Of a stretch of DNA of 64,000 nucleotides, positions 52,431 through 61,670 are shown in pieces. Numbering within the stretch: the stretch's first letter is position 1; every line of letters begins with the position of its first letter. Both the position numbers and the translations under genes were made by a program. Source of the stretch: Candidatus Stoquefichus sp. (GTDB taxonomy: Bacteria > Bacillota_I > Bacilli_A > Erysipelotrichales > Coprobacillaceae); the NCBI GenBank assembly GCA_021768625.1, contig JAETUM010000005.1, positions 1 through 64,000 on the forward strand. The letters run 5' to 3'. The notes below the pieces were generated by a model that had not been told where the DNA came from, made no database searches, and saw only the letters and a list, made by a program, of their open reading frames with translations.

Positions 52431-53749
52431 CTTCTTAACCCCTTTGGATATAAGTTTTTAGCTTGATGTTGACTTTCCTTATAAAAAGAAAGAGGAAAAT
52501 CTTCTACGAAAATAATACCATATCCTTTATGATCTGTACCTGCTATCGTTTCTCCATGAATATATTGAGATACTTCTTTGTCAGATTCATGAAATGTATA
52601 TGATTGTTTGACGTCATCTTTTTGCAGTGTTAATGCTAAAGCATGGCTGGGTTCAAATCGATTCTTTTTGCATTCACCTAAGTAAAGACCATTCCTTAAA
52701 ATACGAATACCTTTTAATTCTGGAAATTGTGGAAGGATTGCATATATGTGATTGTTATTATCATAAAGATAATGAGGTGGTTTTATATTTAAGTATTGAT
52801 GATAAAAATCATCAATTAATTTCATGTTTTGTTTAGAAATTGAAGGTTTCATTGCTTTTACTTTTTTTGTTTGAGAAGTTCCGTTTTTTTGGATTAAAGC
52901 AATAAAGTGACCTTCGCCTCTATGTTTATGTGGATATAGTCTTACAACTTCTTTCATATTGATTCCTTCACTCATACCATGGCTCTTTTGTAGTGGAATA
53001 AGTGAACAATCATAGTGCTCAAGAATGTATTGAATTTGTTCTTCATTTTCAATGGTATTATAAGTACATGTTGAATAGATGAGTTGACCACCAGGTTTAA
53101 GCATAGTCATAGCAGCATCTATAAGTTGTCTTTGAATATATGCACATTCATCAATCTTATCTAATGACCAAGTTTCAATAGCTTGATCATTTTTTCTAAA
53201 CATACCTTCTCCACTACAGGGAGCATCTAAAATAATTTTATCAAAGAATTGGGGTAATATTTTTGTTAATGAAAGAGGATCACAATTTGTTACCATTGTA
53301 TTTTTCAATCCAAATCTTTCTACATTTTCAGAAAGAATTTTAGCACGTAAGGGAACAATATCATTTGTTAGCATGAAACCATCACAAGATAATTGACTTG
53401 CAATAGCACAAGTTTTACCACCAGGAGCACCACACATATCAAGAACATAGTCATCTTCTTTAACTTTTAAAAAGTGTGAGACAAGCATAGCACTTGGTTC
53501 TTGTATATAGTAAGCTCCACAATGGAAAAATGGAGATTTTCCTAAAGGGTAATTTTGATAATCAAAATAATATCCATTTTTAACAATACTTGATGGTTCA
53601 ATATATTTTTTATCAAGATATTGAAGAATATCTTTTTTTAATGGATTTGTATAAAAACCTTTAACAGATGGTAAAGAAAGTGCGTTCATAAAATCATCAT
53701 ACTCATCTTTTAAAAGGTTTTTCATTTGTTCTTCAAATTGTTTATTCAT
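52427..53749 (-). CDS. RsmF/Sun-family rRNA cytosine-C5 methyltransferase
   Basis: A 440-aa NOL1/NOP2/Sun enzyme. SAM binding: LDMCGAPGGKTCA. The two cysteines of the mechanism are in DAPCSGEGMFRK and YSTCTYNTIENEE. A C-terminal RsmF-type/PUA-like region follows from about residue 290. It probably makes 5-methylcytosine in 16S rRNA. The start at ATG 53749 follows GGTGA; an ATG 12 bases upstream is possible. Confidence 0.9.
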   Translation of the reverse strand: MNKQFEEQMKNLLKDEYDDFMNALSLPSVKGFYTNPLKKDILQYLDKKYIEPSSIVKNGYYFDYQNYPLGKSPFFHCGAYYIQEPSAMLVSHFLKVKEDDYVLDMCGAPGGKTCAIASQLSCDGFMLTNDIVPLRAKILSENVERFGLKNTMVTNCDPLSLTKILPQFFDKIILDAPCSGEGMFRKNDQAIETWSLDKIDECAYIQRQLIDAAMTMLKPGGQLIYSTCTYNTIENEEQIQYILEHYDCSLIPLQKSHGMSEGINMKEVVRLYPHKHRGEGHFIALIQKNGTSQTKKVKAMKPSISKQNMKLIDDFYHQYLNIKPPHYLYDNNNHIYAILPQFPELKGIRILRNGLYLGECKKNRFEPSHALALTLQKDDVKQSYTFHESDKEVSQYIHGETIAGTDHKGYGIIFVEDFPLSFYKESQHQAKNLYPKGLRR

Positions 53750-53831
53750 TATCTTCACCATTTATCATTATACAAATGAAAAGTTAATGTGTAAATGAAA
53801 AAAGTATGATAAAATATGAATGGTGATAAAA

Positions 53832-54377
53832 ATGAAGAGATGTGCATGGGCTTTAGGAGATATTTTAATTCGTTATCATGATGAAATATGGGGAAAACCT
53901 CAACATGATGAAAGAATGTTATATAAGATGTTGATATTAGAAGGACTACAAGCTGGGTTAAGTTGGGAAATTGTATTAAAGAAGGAAGAAGCGTATAATC
54001 AAGCTTTGGATTCTTTTGATTATTTAAAAATTGCTCAATATGATGATAAGAAGTATGAAGAATTAATGAGTAATTCTTTATTGATTAGAAATAAATTAAA
54101 GATGAGGGCTATTATTATAAATGCTCAAGCATTTATACAGGTTCAAAAAGACTATGGATCATTTAATGACTATATTTGGTCATTTACAGACTATCAACAA
54201 ATTAAACATTGTTATAAACATTCTGTAGATGTTCCTGCTTTTGACGATTTATCTACTCAAATTTCTCATGATTTAAAGAAAAAGGGATTTAAATTTGTTG
54301 GTCCAACAATCATCTATAGTTATTTACAGGCTATAGGAATTTATAATGATCATGAAATTGATTGTGATTTCTATTGA
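53832..54377 (+). CDS. tag: DNA-3-methyladenine glycosylase I
   Basis: A 181-aa base-excision repair enzyme that removes 3-methyladenine. It has RCAWALGD at the start (Tag proteins begin with a zinc-binding Cys), YHDEIWGKPQHDERMLYKML, LEGLQAGLSWEIVLKK, and the C-terminal FKFVGPTIIYSYLQAIGIYNDH with the zinc His/Cys residues (CDF at the end). The start MKRCAW at 53832 follows GGTGA by six bases. Confidence 0.92.
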   Translation: MKRCAWALGDILIRYHDEIWGKPQHDERMLYKMLILEGLQAGLSWEIVLKKEEAYNQALDSFDYLKIAQYDDKKYEELMSNSLLIRNKLKMRAIIINAQAFIQVQKDYGSFNDYIWSFTDYQQIKHCYKHSVDVPAFDDLSTQISHDLKKKGFKFVGPTIIYSYLQAIGIYNDHEIDCDFY

Positions 54378-54395
54378 TTTTTTTAAAAAATCAAT
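54373..54395. terminator. A/T-only hairpin after tag
   Basis: ATTGATTTTTT and AAAAAATCAAT form a palindrome over the tag stop codon, just before tRNA-Leu. The U-run can serve either strand. Confidence 0.4.
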
Positions 54396-54413
54396 ATATA
54401 ATATTGTGGAAGT

Positions 54414-54500
54414 GCCCGAATGGCGAAATTGGTAGACGCAGCAGACTCAAAATCTGCCGGTGTAACAGCTGTGCCGGTTCGAGTCCGGCTTCGGGCACCA
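54414..54500 (+). tRNA. tRNA-Leu (anticodon CAA)
   Basis: The acceptor stem is GCCCGAA/TTCGGGC with discriminator A and encoded CCA. The D arm contains GGTAGACGC. The anticodon stem-loop is GCAGA-CTCAAAA-TCTGC, which puts CAA at 34-36. A long variable arm (CGGTGTAACAGCTGTG) and the T arm GCCGG-TTCGAGT-CCGGC follow. The class II shape fits Leu, reading UUG. Confidence 0.95.
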
Positions 54501-54526
54501 ATTTTCAGACGAATTCTATATATTTG

Positions 54527-54569
54527 GAAAAAGGTGGATGTAAGATGAGAATCTTATATCCCCTTTTTC
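54527..54569 (+). terminator. Terminator after tRNA-Leu
   Basis: A long imperfect hairpin (GAAAAAGG...TAAGAT / ATCTTA...CCTTTTTC) ends in a T run. Confidence 0.65.
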
Positions 54570-54589
54570 TATACAATAAAGGTATATAA

Positions 54590-54624
54590 AAATATCATAC
54601 AAGTTTAAACTTCGTATGATATTT
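54590..54624 (-). terminator. Terminator of the lysR gene
   Basis: AAATATCATAC pairs with GTATGATATTT, 11 bp perfect, directly at the end of the lysR gene; T-rich on the minus strand after the stem. Confidence 0.75.
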
Positions 54625-55495
54625 ATAATTGATAATGATTATTAAAAAGATAATCAATAAGTTGATAAGCTGCTTTTGATAATTCTTTCTTTGAATTATA
54701 AACCAAATAAATTGTTCTTAAATCCTGTTTTAAATGAAGATGAATAATTTCGATATTATCAAATGGTTTAAGATTATCATTGTTAGCAGTTAGTCCTATT
54801 CCAAAATCTTGAGAAACCATACTTGCAATAGAAGTTTCATCATCTAATTCATAAAGAATATGAGGTTTTAAATGTTTATCTTCAAAGAGTTTTTTGATGG
54901 GTTGAGCAATTGCAAGATCATGATGATATGTGATTAAAGGATATTTAATAATATCTTCAAGTGTTACATTATCTTTTTGACTTAAAGGATGATTCTTAGT
55001 AGTGATTAAAACCAATTCTTCAGATAATAAAGGTAAATAAGTAAGTGTTGAATCATCTTCTTTACTACATATTCCAAAATCATACTTCCCTTTTTTTATA
55101 GCATTAATAATATCTGAAGTCCATCCAGTTCTAAATTGAATCTGATATTCATTATTAAGTTGTTTTAATATAGGAATTAAATATGTATTAACAATTGTTG
55201 GAATAATAGCTATTTCAACCTTTTTTTCTTGTGTTTTTTTATAATTCCTCATTTCTAATATACCTTCATCAAGTATTTTTAATGATTCATTAACATATTT
55301 TAGAAAAACTTTTCCCTCATCGCTTAAAAAAACATTACGACCTTTCTTTATAAATAATGTCACTCCTAATTCATTTTCTAGTTCTTTAATAGCATAACTT
55401 AGGCTAGGCTGTGAGATATATAGTTTTTCACTTGCCTTTGTATAATGTTGATATGTAGCAAGCATTTGAAAGTAATATAACTGATTAAGATTCAT
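54623..55495 (-). CDS. LysR-family transcriptional regulator
   Basis: A 290-aa LysR regulator. The N-terminal helix-turn-helix contains QLYYFQMLATYQHYTKASEK and LYISQPSLSYAIKELENELG, and a periplasmic-binding-like effector domain starts near residue 90. The start MNLNQLYYF at 55495 is chosen because LysR proteins begin a few residues before this helix. It is divergent from an OYE-MFS-AKR operon with a TATAG-N7-CTATA site between, so it very likely controls that operon in response to its substrate. Confidence 0.92.
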   Translation of the reverse strand: MNLNQLYYFQMLATYQHYTKASEKLYISQPSLSYAIKELENELGVTLFIKKGRNVFLSDEGKVFLKYVNESLKILDEGILEMRNYKKTQEKKVEIAIIPTIVNTYLIPILKQLNNEYQIQFRTGWTSDIINAIKKGKYDFGICSKEDDSTLTYLPLLSEELVLITTKNHPLSQKDNVTLEDIIKYPLITYHHDLAIAQPIKKLFEDKHLKPHILYELDDETSIASMVSQDFGIGLTANNDNLKPFDNIEIIHLHLKQDLRTIYLVYNSKKELSKAAYQLIDYLFNNHYQL

Positions 55496-55525
55496 AAACA
55501 TCACCATTCATATATTAATATAATT

Positions 55526-55542
55526 TATAGAAATTATCTATA
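55526..55542. promoter_or_regulatory. Putative LysR box
   Basis: TATAG-AAATTAT-CTATA, an inverted repeat containing the T-N11-A LysR motif, lies between the divergent lysR and OYE genes. A possible -10 (TACAAT, 55587-55592) of the operon follows. Confidence 0.6.
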
Positions 55543-55623
55543 GATTTGATAAAAAAAGAGTATTAGATATTGTAGAGCTTTGTCGTTACAATATATGTGA
55601 AAACTTTGACAAGGAGGACTCAT

Positions 55624-57528
55624 ATGTTTAAGAAAATGTTTGAACCTATTCAAATAGGTCCAATGAAAGTCAATAATCGTTTTGTTGTACCACCAATGTC
55701 AAATAATTTTGCGATAGCAAGTGGAGAGTTAAGTGAACGTTCTTTAGCTTATTATCGCGAAAGAGCAAAAGGTGGATTTGGTTTAATTACAATAGAAGCA
55801 ACTGTTATCGATCCAACTGCAAAGGGTGGACCAAGAAAACATTGTTTGTTCTCAGACAATCAAATTGATGCTTTAAAGAAAGTTGTTGATGAATGTCATA
55901 TGTATGGAGCTAAGATAATGGTTCAACTTCAGCAAGCTGGACCAGAAGGAAGTGCAAAGGCAGCAGGCTATCCATTAAAGTCATCATCACGTATACAGGC
56001 AGCTTTTTCTAAAGATATTCCTTTAGAAATGACACGAGAACAAATATACGAACTTGTAGAACTTTATGGAGATGGGGCACTTCGTGCCATGAAAGCAGGA
56101 GTGGACGCAGTGGAAATCCATATGGCTCATGGATATCTTGTTTCTAGTTTTATTTCACCCCAAACGAATAAAAGAGTTGATGAGTTTGGTGGCTGTTTTA
56201 CAAACAGAATGCGTTTACCAAAGTTAATTATTGAAAATATTCGTCGTAAAGTAGGACATAACATTGCAGTTTTAGCAAGAATAAATAGTTGTGATGAGGT
56301 GAATGGTGGTCTCACTTTAGAAGATTCAATAGCTGTAGCTGCTTATTTAGAAATGTTAGGTATTGATGGAATTGATGTATCTCGTAGTATTCATTTAAAA
56401 GACGAATATATGTGGGCACCAACAACAATACATCAAGGATTTAATTTAGAACATGTTAAGCGTATTAAAGATGTTGTTAGTATTCCAATTATTACAGTAG
56501 GAAGATATAATGATCCGTTTCTACCTGAATTAGTTGTGAAAAAGGGATACGCAGACATGATAGCAATGGGAAGACAATCTATTGCTGATCCGCATTTTCC
56601 TTCAAAAACAGCAGCCAATCAATTAGAAGAAATTACACCATGTATTGCTTGTTTACAAGGATGTGTTGGAAATATGTTCTGTGGCAAGCCTATTGAATGT
56701 TTAGTCAATCCATTTGTAGGATATGAAAATCATTTAGAAGATAAGTGTGATGCTTCTAAAAAGGTTATGGTTATTGGTGGTGGAGTTGGTGGTATGTTTG
56801 TTGCTTATCAACTCGCAAAGAAAGGTCATCAAGTTTCTTTATATGAGAAAGATTCTGTTTTAGGTGGACAAATGCGATTAGCGGCAGTACCTCCAGGTAA
56901 AGGAGATATTACACAAATGGTTAGAAATTATATTGTGTTATGTCAAAAATATCATGTTGATATACATTTAGAAACAGAAGTTAATGAAAATATGATTAAA
57001 CAATTATCACCAGATGTTCTTATTATTGCAACTGGAGCAAAACCATTAGTTCCTCATATTTCAGGGGTGGAAAATTGTTTAAATGCTATTGATGTTTTAG
57101 ATGGTAAAGTTCAATGTGGTAAGAAGACTTTAGTTATTGGTGGAGGACTTGTAGGATGTGAAACTGCTGATTATTTAGGAGAACGTGGATTTGATGTGAC
57201 ATTAATTGAAGCTAGAGATGATATAGCTATGGATATTGTAAGCGAACATCGTATTTATTTAATGAAAAACTTTAAAGAAAATCATATTCAAGTCTATACA
57301 AATAGTCCTGTTCAAACAATAGGAAAAGATGGTGTTGTTATTGAAAAGAATAATCAAAATATAGAGTTATCTGGCTTTGATAGTATTGTTTTAGCAATAG
57401 GGTCTCGTGCATATCAACCATTTGCTCAAAATTTAGCAAAAGAACAATATGTTATTGGGGATGCATTGAGTGCAAGACGAGCTATTGATGCTTTAAGAGA
57501 AGCAAGAGAAGTTATTATAAAAATATAA
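55624..57528 (+). CDS. NADH:flavin oxidoreductase, Old Yellow Enzyme/FadH-BaiH type
   Basis: A 634-aa ene-reductase, from ATG 55624 behind AAGGAGG. The FMN barrel (residues ~1-340) has VNNRFVVPPMSNNF, MVQLQQAGPEG and AVEIHMAHGYL. A 4Fe-4S motif follows (CIACLQGCVGNMF and CLVNP). Then come FAD/NAD(P) domains with VIGGGVGGMFVAYQL and VIGGGLVGCETADYL. This matches 2,4-dienoyl-CoA reductase and the bile-acid enzymes BaiCD/BaiH. It would reduce an activated C=C bond. No bai gene cluster is present, so the substrate is unknown. Confidence 0.92.
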   Translation: MFKKMFEPIQIGPMKVNNRFVVPPMSNNFAIASGELSERSLAYYRERAKGGFGLITIEATVIDPTAKGGPRKHCLFSDNQIDALKKVVDECHMYGAKIMVQLQQAGPEGSAKAAGYPLKSSSRIQAAFSKDIPLEMTREQIYELVELYGDGALRAMKAGVDAVEIHMAHGYLVSSFISPQTNKRVDEFGGCFTNRMRLPKLIIENIRRKVGHNIAVLARINSCDEVNGGLTLEDSIAVAAYLEMLGIDGIDVSRSIHLKDEYMWAPTTIHQGFNLEHVKRIKDVVSIPIITVGRYNDPFLPELVVKKGYADMIAMGRQSIADPHFPSKTAANQLEEITPCIACLQGCVGNMFCGKPIECLVNPFVGYENHLEDKCDASKKVMVIGGGVGGMFVAYQLAKKGHQVSLYEKDSVLGGQMRLAAVPPGKGDITQMVRNYIVLCQKYHVDIHLETEVNENMIKQLSPDVLIIATGAKPLVPHISGVENCLNAIDVLDGKVQCGKKTLVIGGGLVGCETADYLGERGFDVTLIEARDDIAMDIVSEHRIYLMKNFKENHIQVYTNSPVQTIGKDGVVIEKNNQNIELSGFDSIVLAIGSRAYQPFAQNLAKEQYVIGDALSARRAIDALREAREVIIKI

Positions 57529-57545
57529 AGGGGAGAAATTTAATT

Positions 57546-58751
57546 ATGCAAAAGAGAAAATTTGTTTTTACAGCAGCGTTTGTAATTATTTTCTGCTGTA
57601 GTGCTTCTGCAGCATTTAGTGTGTTTTCTAAACCACTACAAGAAGCAACTGGAGGAAACTCAGCACAAGTTGCATTGACATTAACAATTTATCAGACATT
57701 TATGGCTTTGTTTGGTATTTTATCAGGAAAAATTATTGATAAGAGTGGACCTAAAAAATTAATGTTTATAGGTGGAATTGTTTTTGGATTAGGATGGGCT
57801 TTAACAGCTTTTGCTTCATCAATTCCAATGTTATATTTGACAACAGGATTGATTGCAGGGGCTGGAAATGGTTTGTTATATAATCCATCATTAAATATGG
57901 CTTTAAAGTGGTTCCCAGAAAAGAAGGGAACAATGTCAGGATTGTTGTTGGCATCTGCTAGTGTTGGACCATTGGCTTTATCAAAAGTCGGAGCGATTTT
58001 ATGTGAAGCTATGGGAACAAAAGGGTTTATTTATATTGGTATAGCATATACTATCCTTGTTTGTATAGCATCTTGGTTTACAGCTGTACCTGAAGATGGA
58101 TGGGTTCCTGATGGATATACATTAGAAAAGCAAACTGATAATAATTCTGTTAAAGATGTAGCACCAGGAGAAATGATAAAAACTGTGAAGTTTTGGATTA
58201 TGTTATTATTGTTTGCATTGTCTTGTACAGCAGGGATTATGATGATTGGGTCGCTTTCTGCAATTGCCCAAACACAATTAGGAGTTGATCCAATTGTGGC
58301 AAGTAATTTTGTAGCTGTTAATTGCATTGCGAATTTATGTGGTCGTTTAATTATTGGTAAATTCTGTGATAAAGTTGGCGAGGCAAAAACATTGATTGGT
58401 ATTTTAGTCGCAACAATTTTATCTTTACTTGGTTTAAAGTTTGTGGGTTCTTCAATTGCTTTATTCACTGCTTGCTTAGTTATTCTAGGTGGTGCATTTG
58501 GTGGAGTACTTGTTGTTTATCCGCCATTAACAGCCAAGAACTTTGGTATGAAAAATCAAGGAATGAACTATGGCATCATGTTCTTTGCATATGCTATTGG
58601 ATCTTTGTTAGGACCTCAAATTGCAGCACGTTTTGTTGATGTGAATGCTGGTATGATGGCCTATGGTCCAGTCTATATGGTTGCAATTGGTGTTGCTATT
58701 GTTGGTTTGGTTTTCAATTTTATATTAATGAGTCAAATGAAGGGAGAATAA
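57546..58751 (+). CDS. MFS transporter, OFA (oxalate/formate antiporter-like) family
   Basis: A 401-aa transporter with 12 likely helices. The loop GKIIDKSGPKKLMFIGG is the MFS signature between helices 2 and 3, and GLIAGAGNGLLYNPSLNMAL and KWFPEKKGTMSGLLLAS are typical OFA features. It lies between the OYE and AKR genes, 17 bases after the first, and probably imports the compound they reduce or exports the product. Confidence 0.9.
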   Translation: MQKRKFVFTAAFVIIFCCSASAAFSVFSKPLQEATGGNSAQVALTLTIYQTFMALFGILSGKIIDKSGPKKLMFIGGIVFGLGWALTAFASSIPMLYLTTGLIAGAGNGLLYNPSLNMALKWFPEKKGTMSGLLLASASVGPLALSKVGAILCEAMGTKGFIYIGIAYTILVCIASWFTAVPEDGWVPDGYTLEKQTDNNSVKDVAPGEMIKTVKFWIMLLLFALSCTAGIMMIGSLSAIAQTQLGVDPIVASNFVAVNCIANLCGRLIIGKFCDKVGEAKTLIGILVATILSLLGLKFVGSSIALFTACLVILGGAFGGVLVVYPPLTAKNFGMKNQGMNYGIMFFAYAIGSLLGPQIAARFVDVNAGMMAYGPVYMVAIGVAIVGLVFNFILMSQMKGE

Positions 58752-58754
58752 AAT

Positions 58755-59735
58755 ATGGAATATATAAGAATTAAAGGTTTAGATAAGCCTATATCTCGTT
58801 TAATTATGGGAACAGCATGGTTTAATGTTGAGTATGAAGATGAAATTTTTAAAATGTTAGATTTATATGTAGAAAAAGGTGGAACTGTTTTAGATACAGG
58901 TAAATTTTATGGAGCTAACTTTAATGGAGATCATGCTTGTGAATCAGAACGTATTTTAAAGAAATGGTTAGAGTCAAGAAATATTCGTGATAAACTTGTT
59001 ATTATGGATAAAGCATGCCATCCTGTGATTACTCCTGATGGGGCACATCATCCAGAATATTGGCGTGTAAAACCTGATATTATTACAGACGATTTACATT
59101 ATAGCTTACTTTATACAGGACTAGATTATTTTGATATTTATTTGTTACATCGTGATGATCCTAGTGTTCCAGTAGCTGATATTATGGATAGATTAGAACA
59201 ACATCGTCAAGAAGGATTGATTCGTGCATATGGTGTTTCTAACTGGGAACAAGAAAGAGTAGAAGCAGCGATGAAATATTGTGCAGAAAAAGGATATCAA
59301 GGATTATCGGTGAATAATCCATCATATTCATTAGCTCATGTGCAAAAGACAAGATGGCCAGGATGTGTGTATGCAGATGATGATTATGCAGCTTGGCATA
59401 AAGATAAGGATATTACATTATTTTCATGGGCAGCTCAAGGACATGGATTCTTTGCAGATATTTACGATGAGAATGCACCACAAGATATTAAAGATGCTTT
59501 CTTTAGTGAAGAAAATTTTGAAAGATTAAATCGTGCAAAAATTTTAGGTAAAGAAAAAAATGTACCATCTATTAATATTGCTTTGGCTTATGTTTTAAAT
59601 CAAGAATTTGATACATGTGCAATTATAGGATCACGAGATCGTCAAGAATTTGATTCTTGTTTAGATGCACTGAAAATTAAATTAACAAAAGAAGAAATGA
59701 ACTATCTTTGTTTAAAATCAGATACATATCAATAA
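58755..59735 (+). CDS. Aldo/keto reductase
   Basis: A 326-aa AKR. The catalytic set is visible: Asp in VLDTGKFYG with Tyr following, Lys in VIMDKACHP, and His in YLLHRDDP. The C-terminal nucleotide-binding part has TCAIIGSRDRQEFDSCL. Relatives often act on sugars or small carbonyls. As third gene of the OYE operon, four bases after the MFS gene, it may reduce the ketone next to the double bond reduced by OYE. Confidence 0.9.
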   Translation: MEYIRIKGLDKPISRLIMGTAWFNVEYEDEIFKMLDLYVEKGGTVLDTGKFYGANFNGDHACESERILKKWLESRNIRDKLVIMDKACHPVITPDGAHHPEYWRVKPDIITDDLHYSLLYTGLDYFDIYLLHRDDPSVPVADIMDRLEQHRQEGLIRAYGVSNWEQERVEAAMKYCAEKGYQGLSVNNPSYSLAHVQKTRWPGCVYADDDYAAWHKDKDITLFSWAAQGHGFFADIYDENAPQDIKDAFFSEENFERLNRAKILGKEKNVPSINIALAYVLNQEFDTCAIIGSRDRQEFDSCLDALKIKLTKEEMNYLCLKSDTYQ

Positions 59736-59740
59736 ATAGA

Positions 59741-59777
59741 AATCCTTTAAACAGTATTATGTTTAAAGGATTTTTTT
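59741..59777 (+). terminator. Terminator of the OYE-MFS-AKR operon
   Basis: AATCCTTTAAAC pairs perfectly with GTTTAAAGGATT over an eight-base loop, followed by TTTTT. Confidence 0.9.
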
Positions 59778-59834
59778 AAATATCACAGTATTTTCACATT
59801 TCTGTGTTATATTTAATAAAAAGGATGTGAAAGA

Positions 59835-60767
59835 ATGAATAAAATAGAATTAATCAAATATGAACTAAAGAAAGCTGTGCTAGGTAAAGATGATATTTTA
59901 GAATACATTTTAATTGCTTTGTTGTCAAAGGGACATGTATTATTGGAAGATATTCCAGGAGTAGGAAAGACGAATATGGCTATCGCTTTAACAAAAGCAA
60001 CGCAATTAGATTATCAAAGAGTTCAGTTAACAAGTGATGTTTTACCAAGTGACTTATTAGGCTATAGTACTTATTCTATGGATTCAAAGGAAATTGTTTA
60101 TAAGAAAGGACCTATTCTTACAAATGTATTTTTAGCTGATGAAATCAATCGTACTTCAAGTAAGACACAATCAGCTTTGCTTCAAGTTATGGAAGAAGGT
60201 AAGATTGACATTGATGGACATACGTATGAAGTACCTCAACCTTTTATGGTTATCGCAACTCAGAATCCATTTGGGAGTGCAGGAACACAACTATTACCTG
60301 ATTCTCAATTAGATCGTTTTATGATGAAACTTTCGATAGGATATCCTGATAAAAAAAACGAAATTGAAATTATTAGACGTAAACGTCTAGGAAATCCAAT
60401 AGAGACAATTCAACCTATTGTTTCTATTGATGAAATTCTTCAAATGCAAGATGAAGTAAAAAAAGTATATATTTCACCTGAAATTGAACAGATGATTGTA
60501 GAAGTTGTTCAAGCCTCAAGAAATCATTCTTTAATTGAACAAGGTGCTTCACCACGTGCATCTATTGCTTTAATGAAAGCAAGTCAAGCATATGCATTTA
60601 TAAATAATAGAGATTATGTCATTGATGATGATATTAAACACTTACTTTATCCTGTATTAAATCACCGTTTTATATTTGCTTCACATATAAATCCTACACA
60701 TGATACATATCAAAAAGTATTTGATGATCTTTTAAACACTATAACAACTATTCAATATAAACCATGA
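59835..60767 (+). CDS. MoxR-family AAA+ ATPase
   Basis: A 310-aa AAA+ ATPase. Walker A: LEDIPGVGKTNMAIAL; Walker B: VFLADEINRTSSKTQSALLQ; sensor I: VIATQNPFGSAGT. MoxR proteins act as chaperones for assembling enzymes or surface complexes, together with DUF58 and transglutaminase-like partners. The next two genes are exactly those partners. Its stop overlaps the DUF58 start by four bases. GGATGTGA gives a moderate RBS. Confidence 0.92.
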   Translation: MNKIELIKYELKKAVLGKDDILEYILIALLSKGHVLLEDIPGVGKTNMAIALTKATQLDYQRVQLTSDVLPSDLLGYSTYSMDSKEIVYKKGPILTNVFLADEINRTSSKTQSALLQVMEEGKIDIDGHTYEVPQPFMVIATQNPFGSAGTQLLPDSQLDRFMMKLSIGYPDKKNEIEIIRRKRLGNPIETIQPIVSIDEILQMQDEVKKVYISPEIEQMIVEVVQASRNHSLIEQGASPRASIALMKASQAYAFINNRDYVIDDDIKHLLYPVLNHRFIFASHINPTHDTYQKVFDDLLNTITTIQYKP

Positions 60768-61666
60768 TGATTAAAAATATATTGATATACATTTGTATTA
60801 TTGCTTTAGGATATATATTTTATTTATTATTTGTAGGTTATTTATCATACTATGTTTTCTTAGTTATTCTATTTTGTCCAATACTTTCACTCATTTTATT
60901 GTTACTTATGTTTCATCGATCACAATTATCTTTTATTGATAAAAAGGTTTCTATTATTCAACAAGAGAAGTCAGTTATAAAGATTAAGAAGGAAGCACCG
61001 TTATTAGGATACTGTCGTGTACATATATTTCAATCAAAGTATTTGTTGAAAAATGAGATTAATGAGATAGATATAGTTTACCCACATTGTGGAGGTTTTC
61101 GTTTAACACTTGGAAAGTATAAACAATATGATACATTAAACCTTTTCTTTATAAAGAAAAATTCATCTGATTATATAGATGTAACAGTTTTACCTAAAAG
61201 TATTCAATATCCTTTTGATGATATAGCATCTACACTTCCTTCACAAGAACAGGAAAATTATTCAATATCACAAAAAGGAGATGATCCTACTGAAATCTTT
61301 GATATTCATGAATATCATGAAGGTGATTTGTTAAAGAATATTCATTGGAAACTCTCTTTGAAACATCAAAAATTACTTATTAAAGACAATGCACTACCTA
61401 TTCAAGAAACAATTTCATTACAATGTATGCTTTATGCTAATGATGATGACAATGATTTAATGTTTCAATATTTACATGCTTTTTGTCAATATTTACTTTT
61501 ACATCAGTATGCTTTTACTTTTATGAATCAGCATATTGAAGGTCAACAACAATATTTACAGGCTTTATCACAATTGTTATGGACAAAGAAAGATGTACAT
61601 AATCATACAAAAAGTCTTTATCAATATTTAGTAGATAAAGAAGGCGTTCATTATATAAAGAGGTGA
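60764..61666 (+). CDS. DUF58-family membrane protein
   Basis: A 300-aa protein with two N-terminal membrane helices (residues ~5-45) and the DUF58 signature around DIHEYHEGDLLKNIHWKLSL. The core DUF58 region is ~40 residues; the rest is beta-rich and partly VWA-like. It is coupled to moxR and followed after four bases by the transglutaminase-like gene. The set is widespread, but its substrate is not known. Confidence 0.85.
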   Translation: MMIKNILIYICIIALGYIFYLLFVGYLSYYVFLVILFCPILSLILLLLMFHRSQLSFIDKKVSIIQQEKSVIKIKKEAPLLGYCRVHIFQSKYLLKNEINEIDIVYPHCGGFRLTLGKYKQYDTLNLFFIKKNSSDYIDVTVLPKSIQYPFDDIASTLPSQEQENYSISQKGDDPTEIFDIHEYHEGDLLKNIHWKLSLKHQKLLIKDNALPIQETISLQCMLYANDDDNDLMFQYLHAFCQYLLLHQYAFTFMNQHIEGQQQYLQALSQLLWTKKDVHNHTKSLYQYLVDKEGVHYIKR

Positions 61667-61670
61667 TGGT

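Noticed and set aside
59781-59813. CACA...TGTG arrangement upstream of moxR as a Crp/Fnr site
   Set aside because: The half-sites are too far apart for the usual TGTGA-N6-TCACA site.
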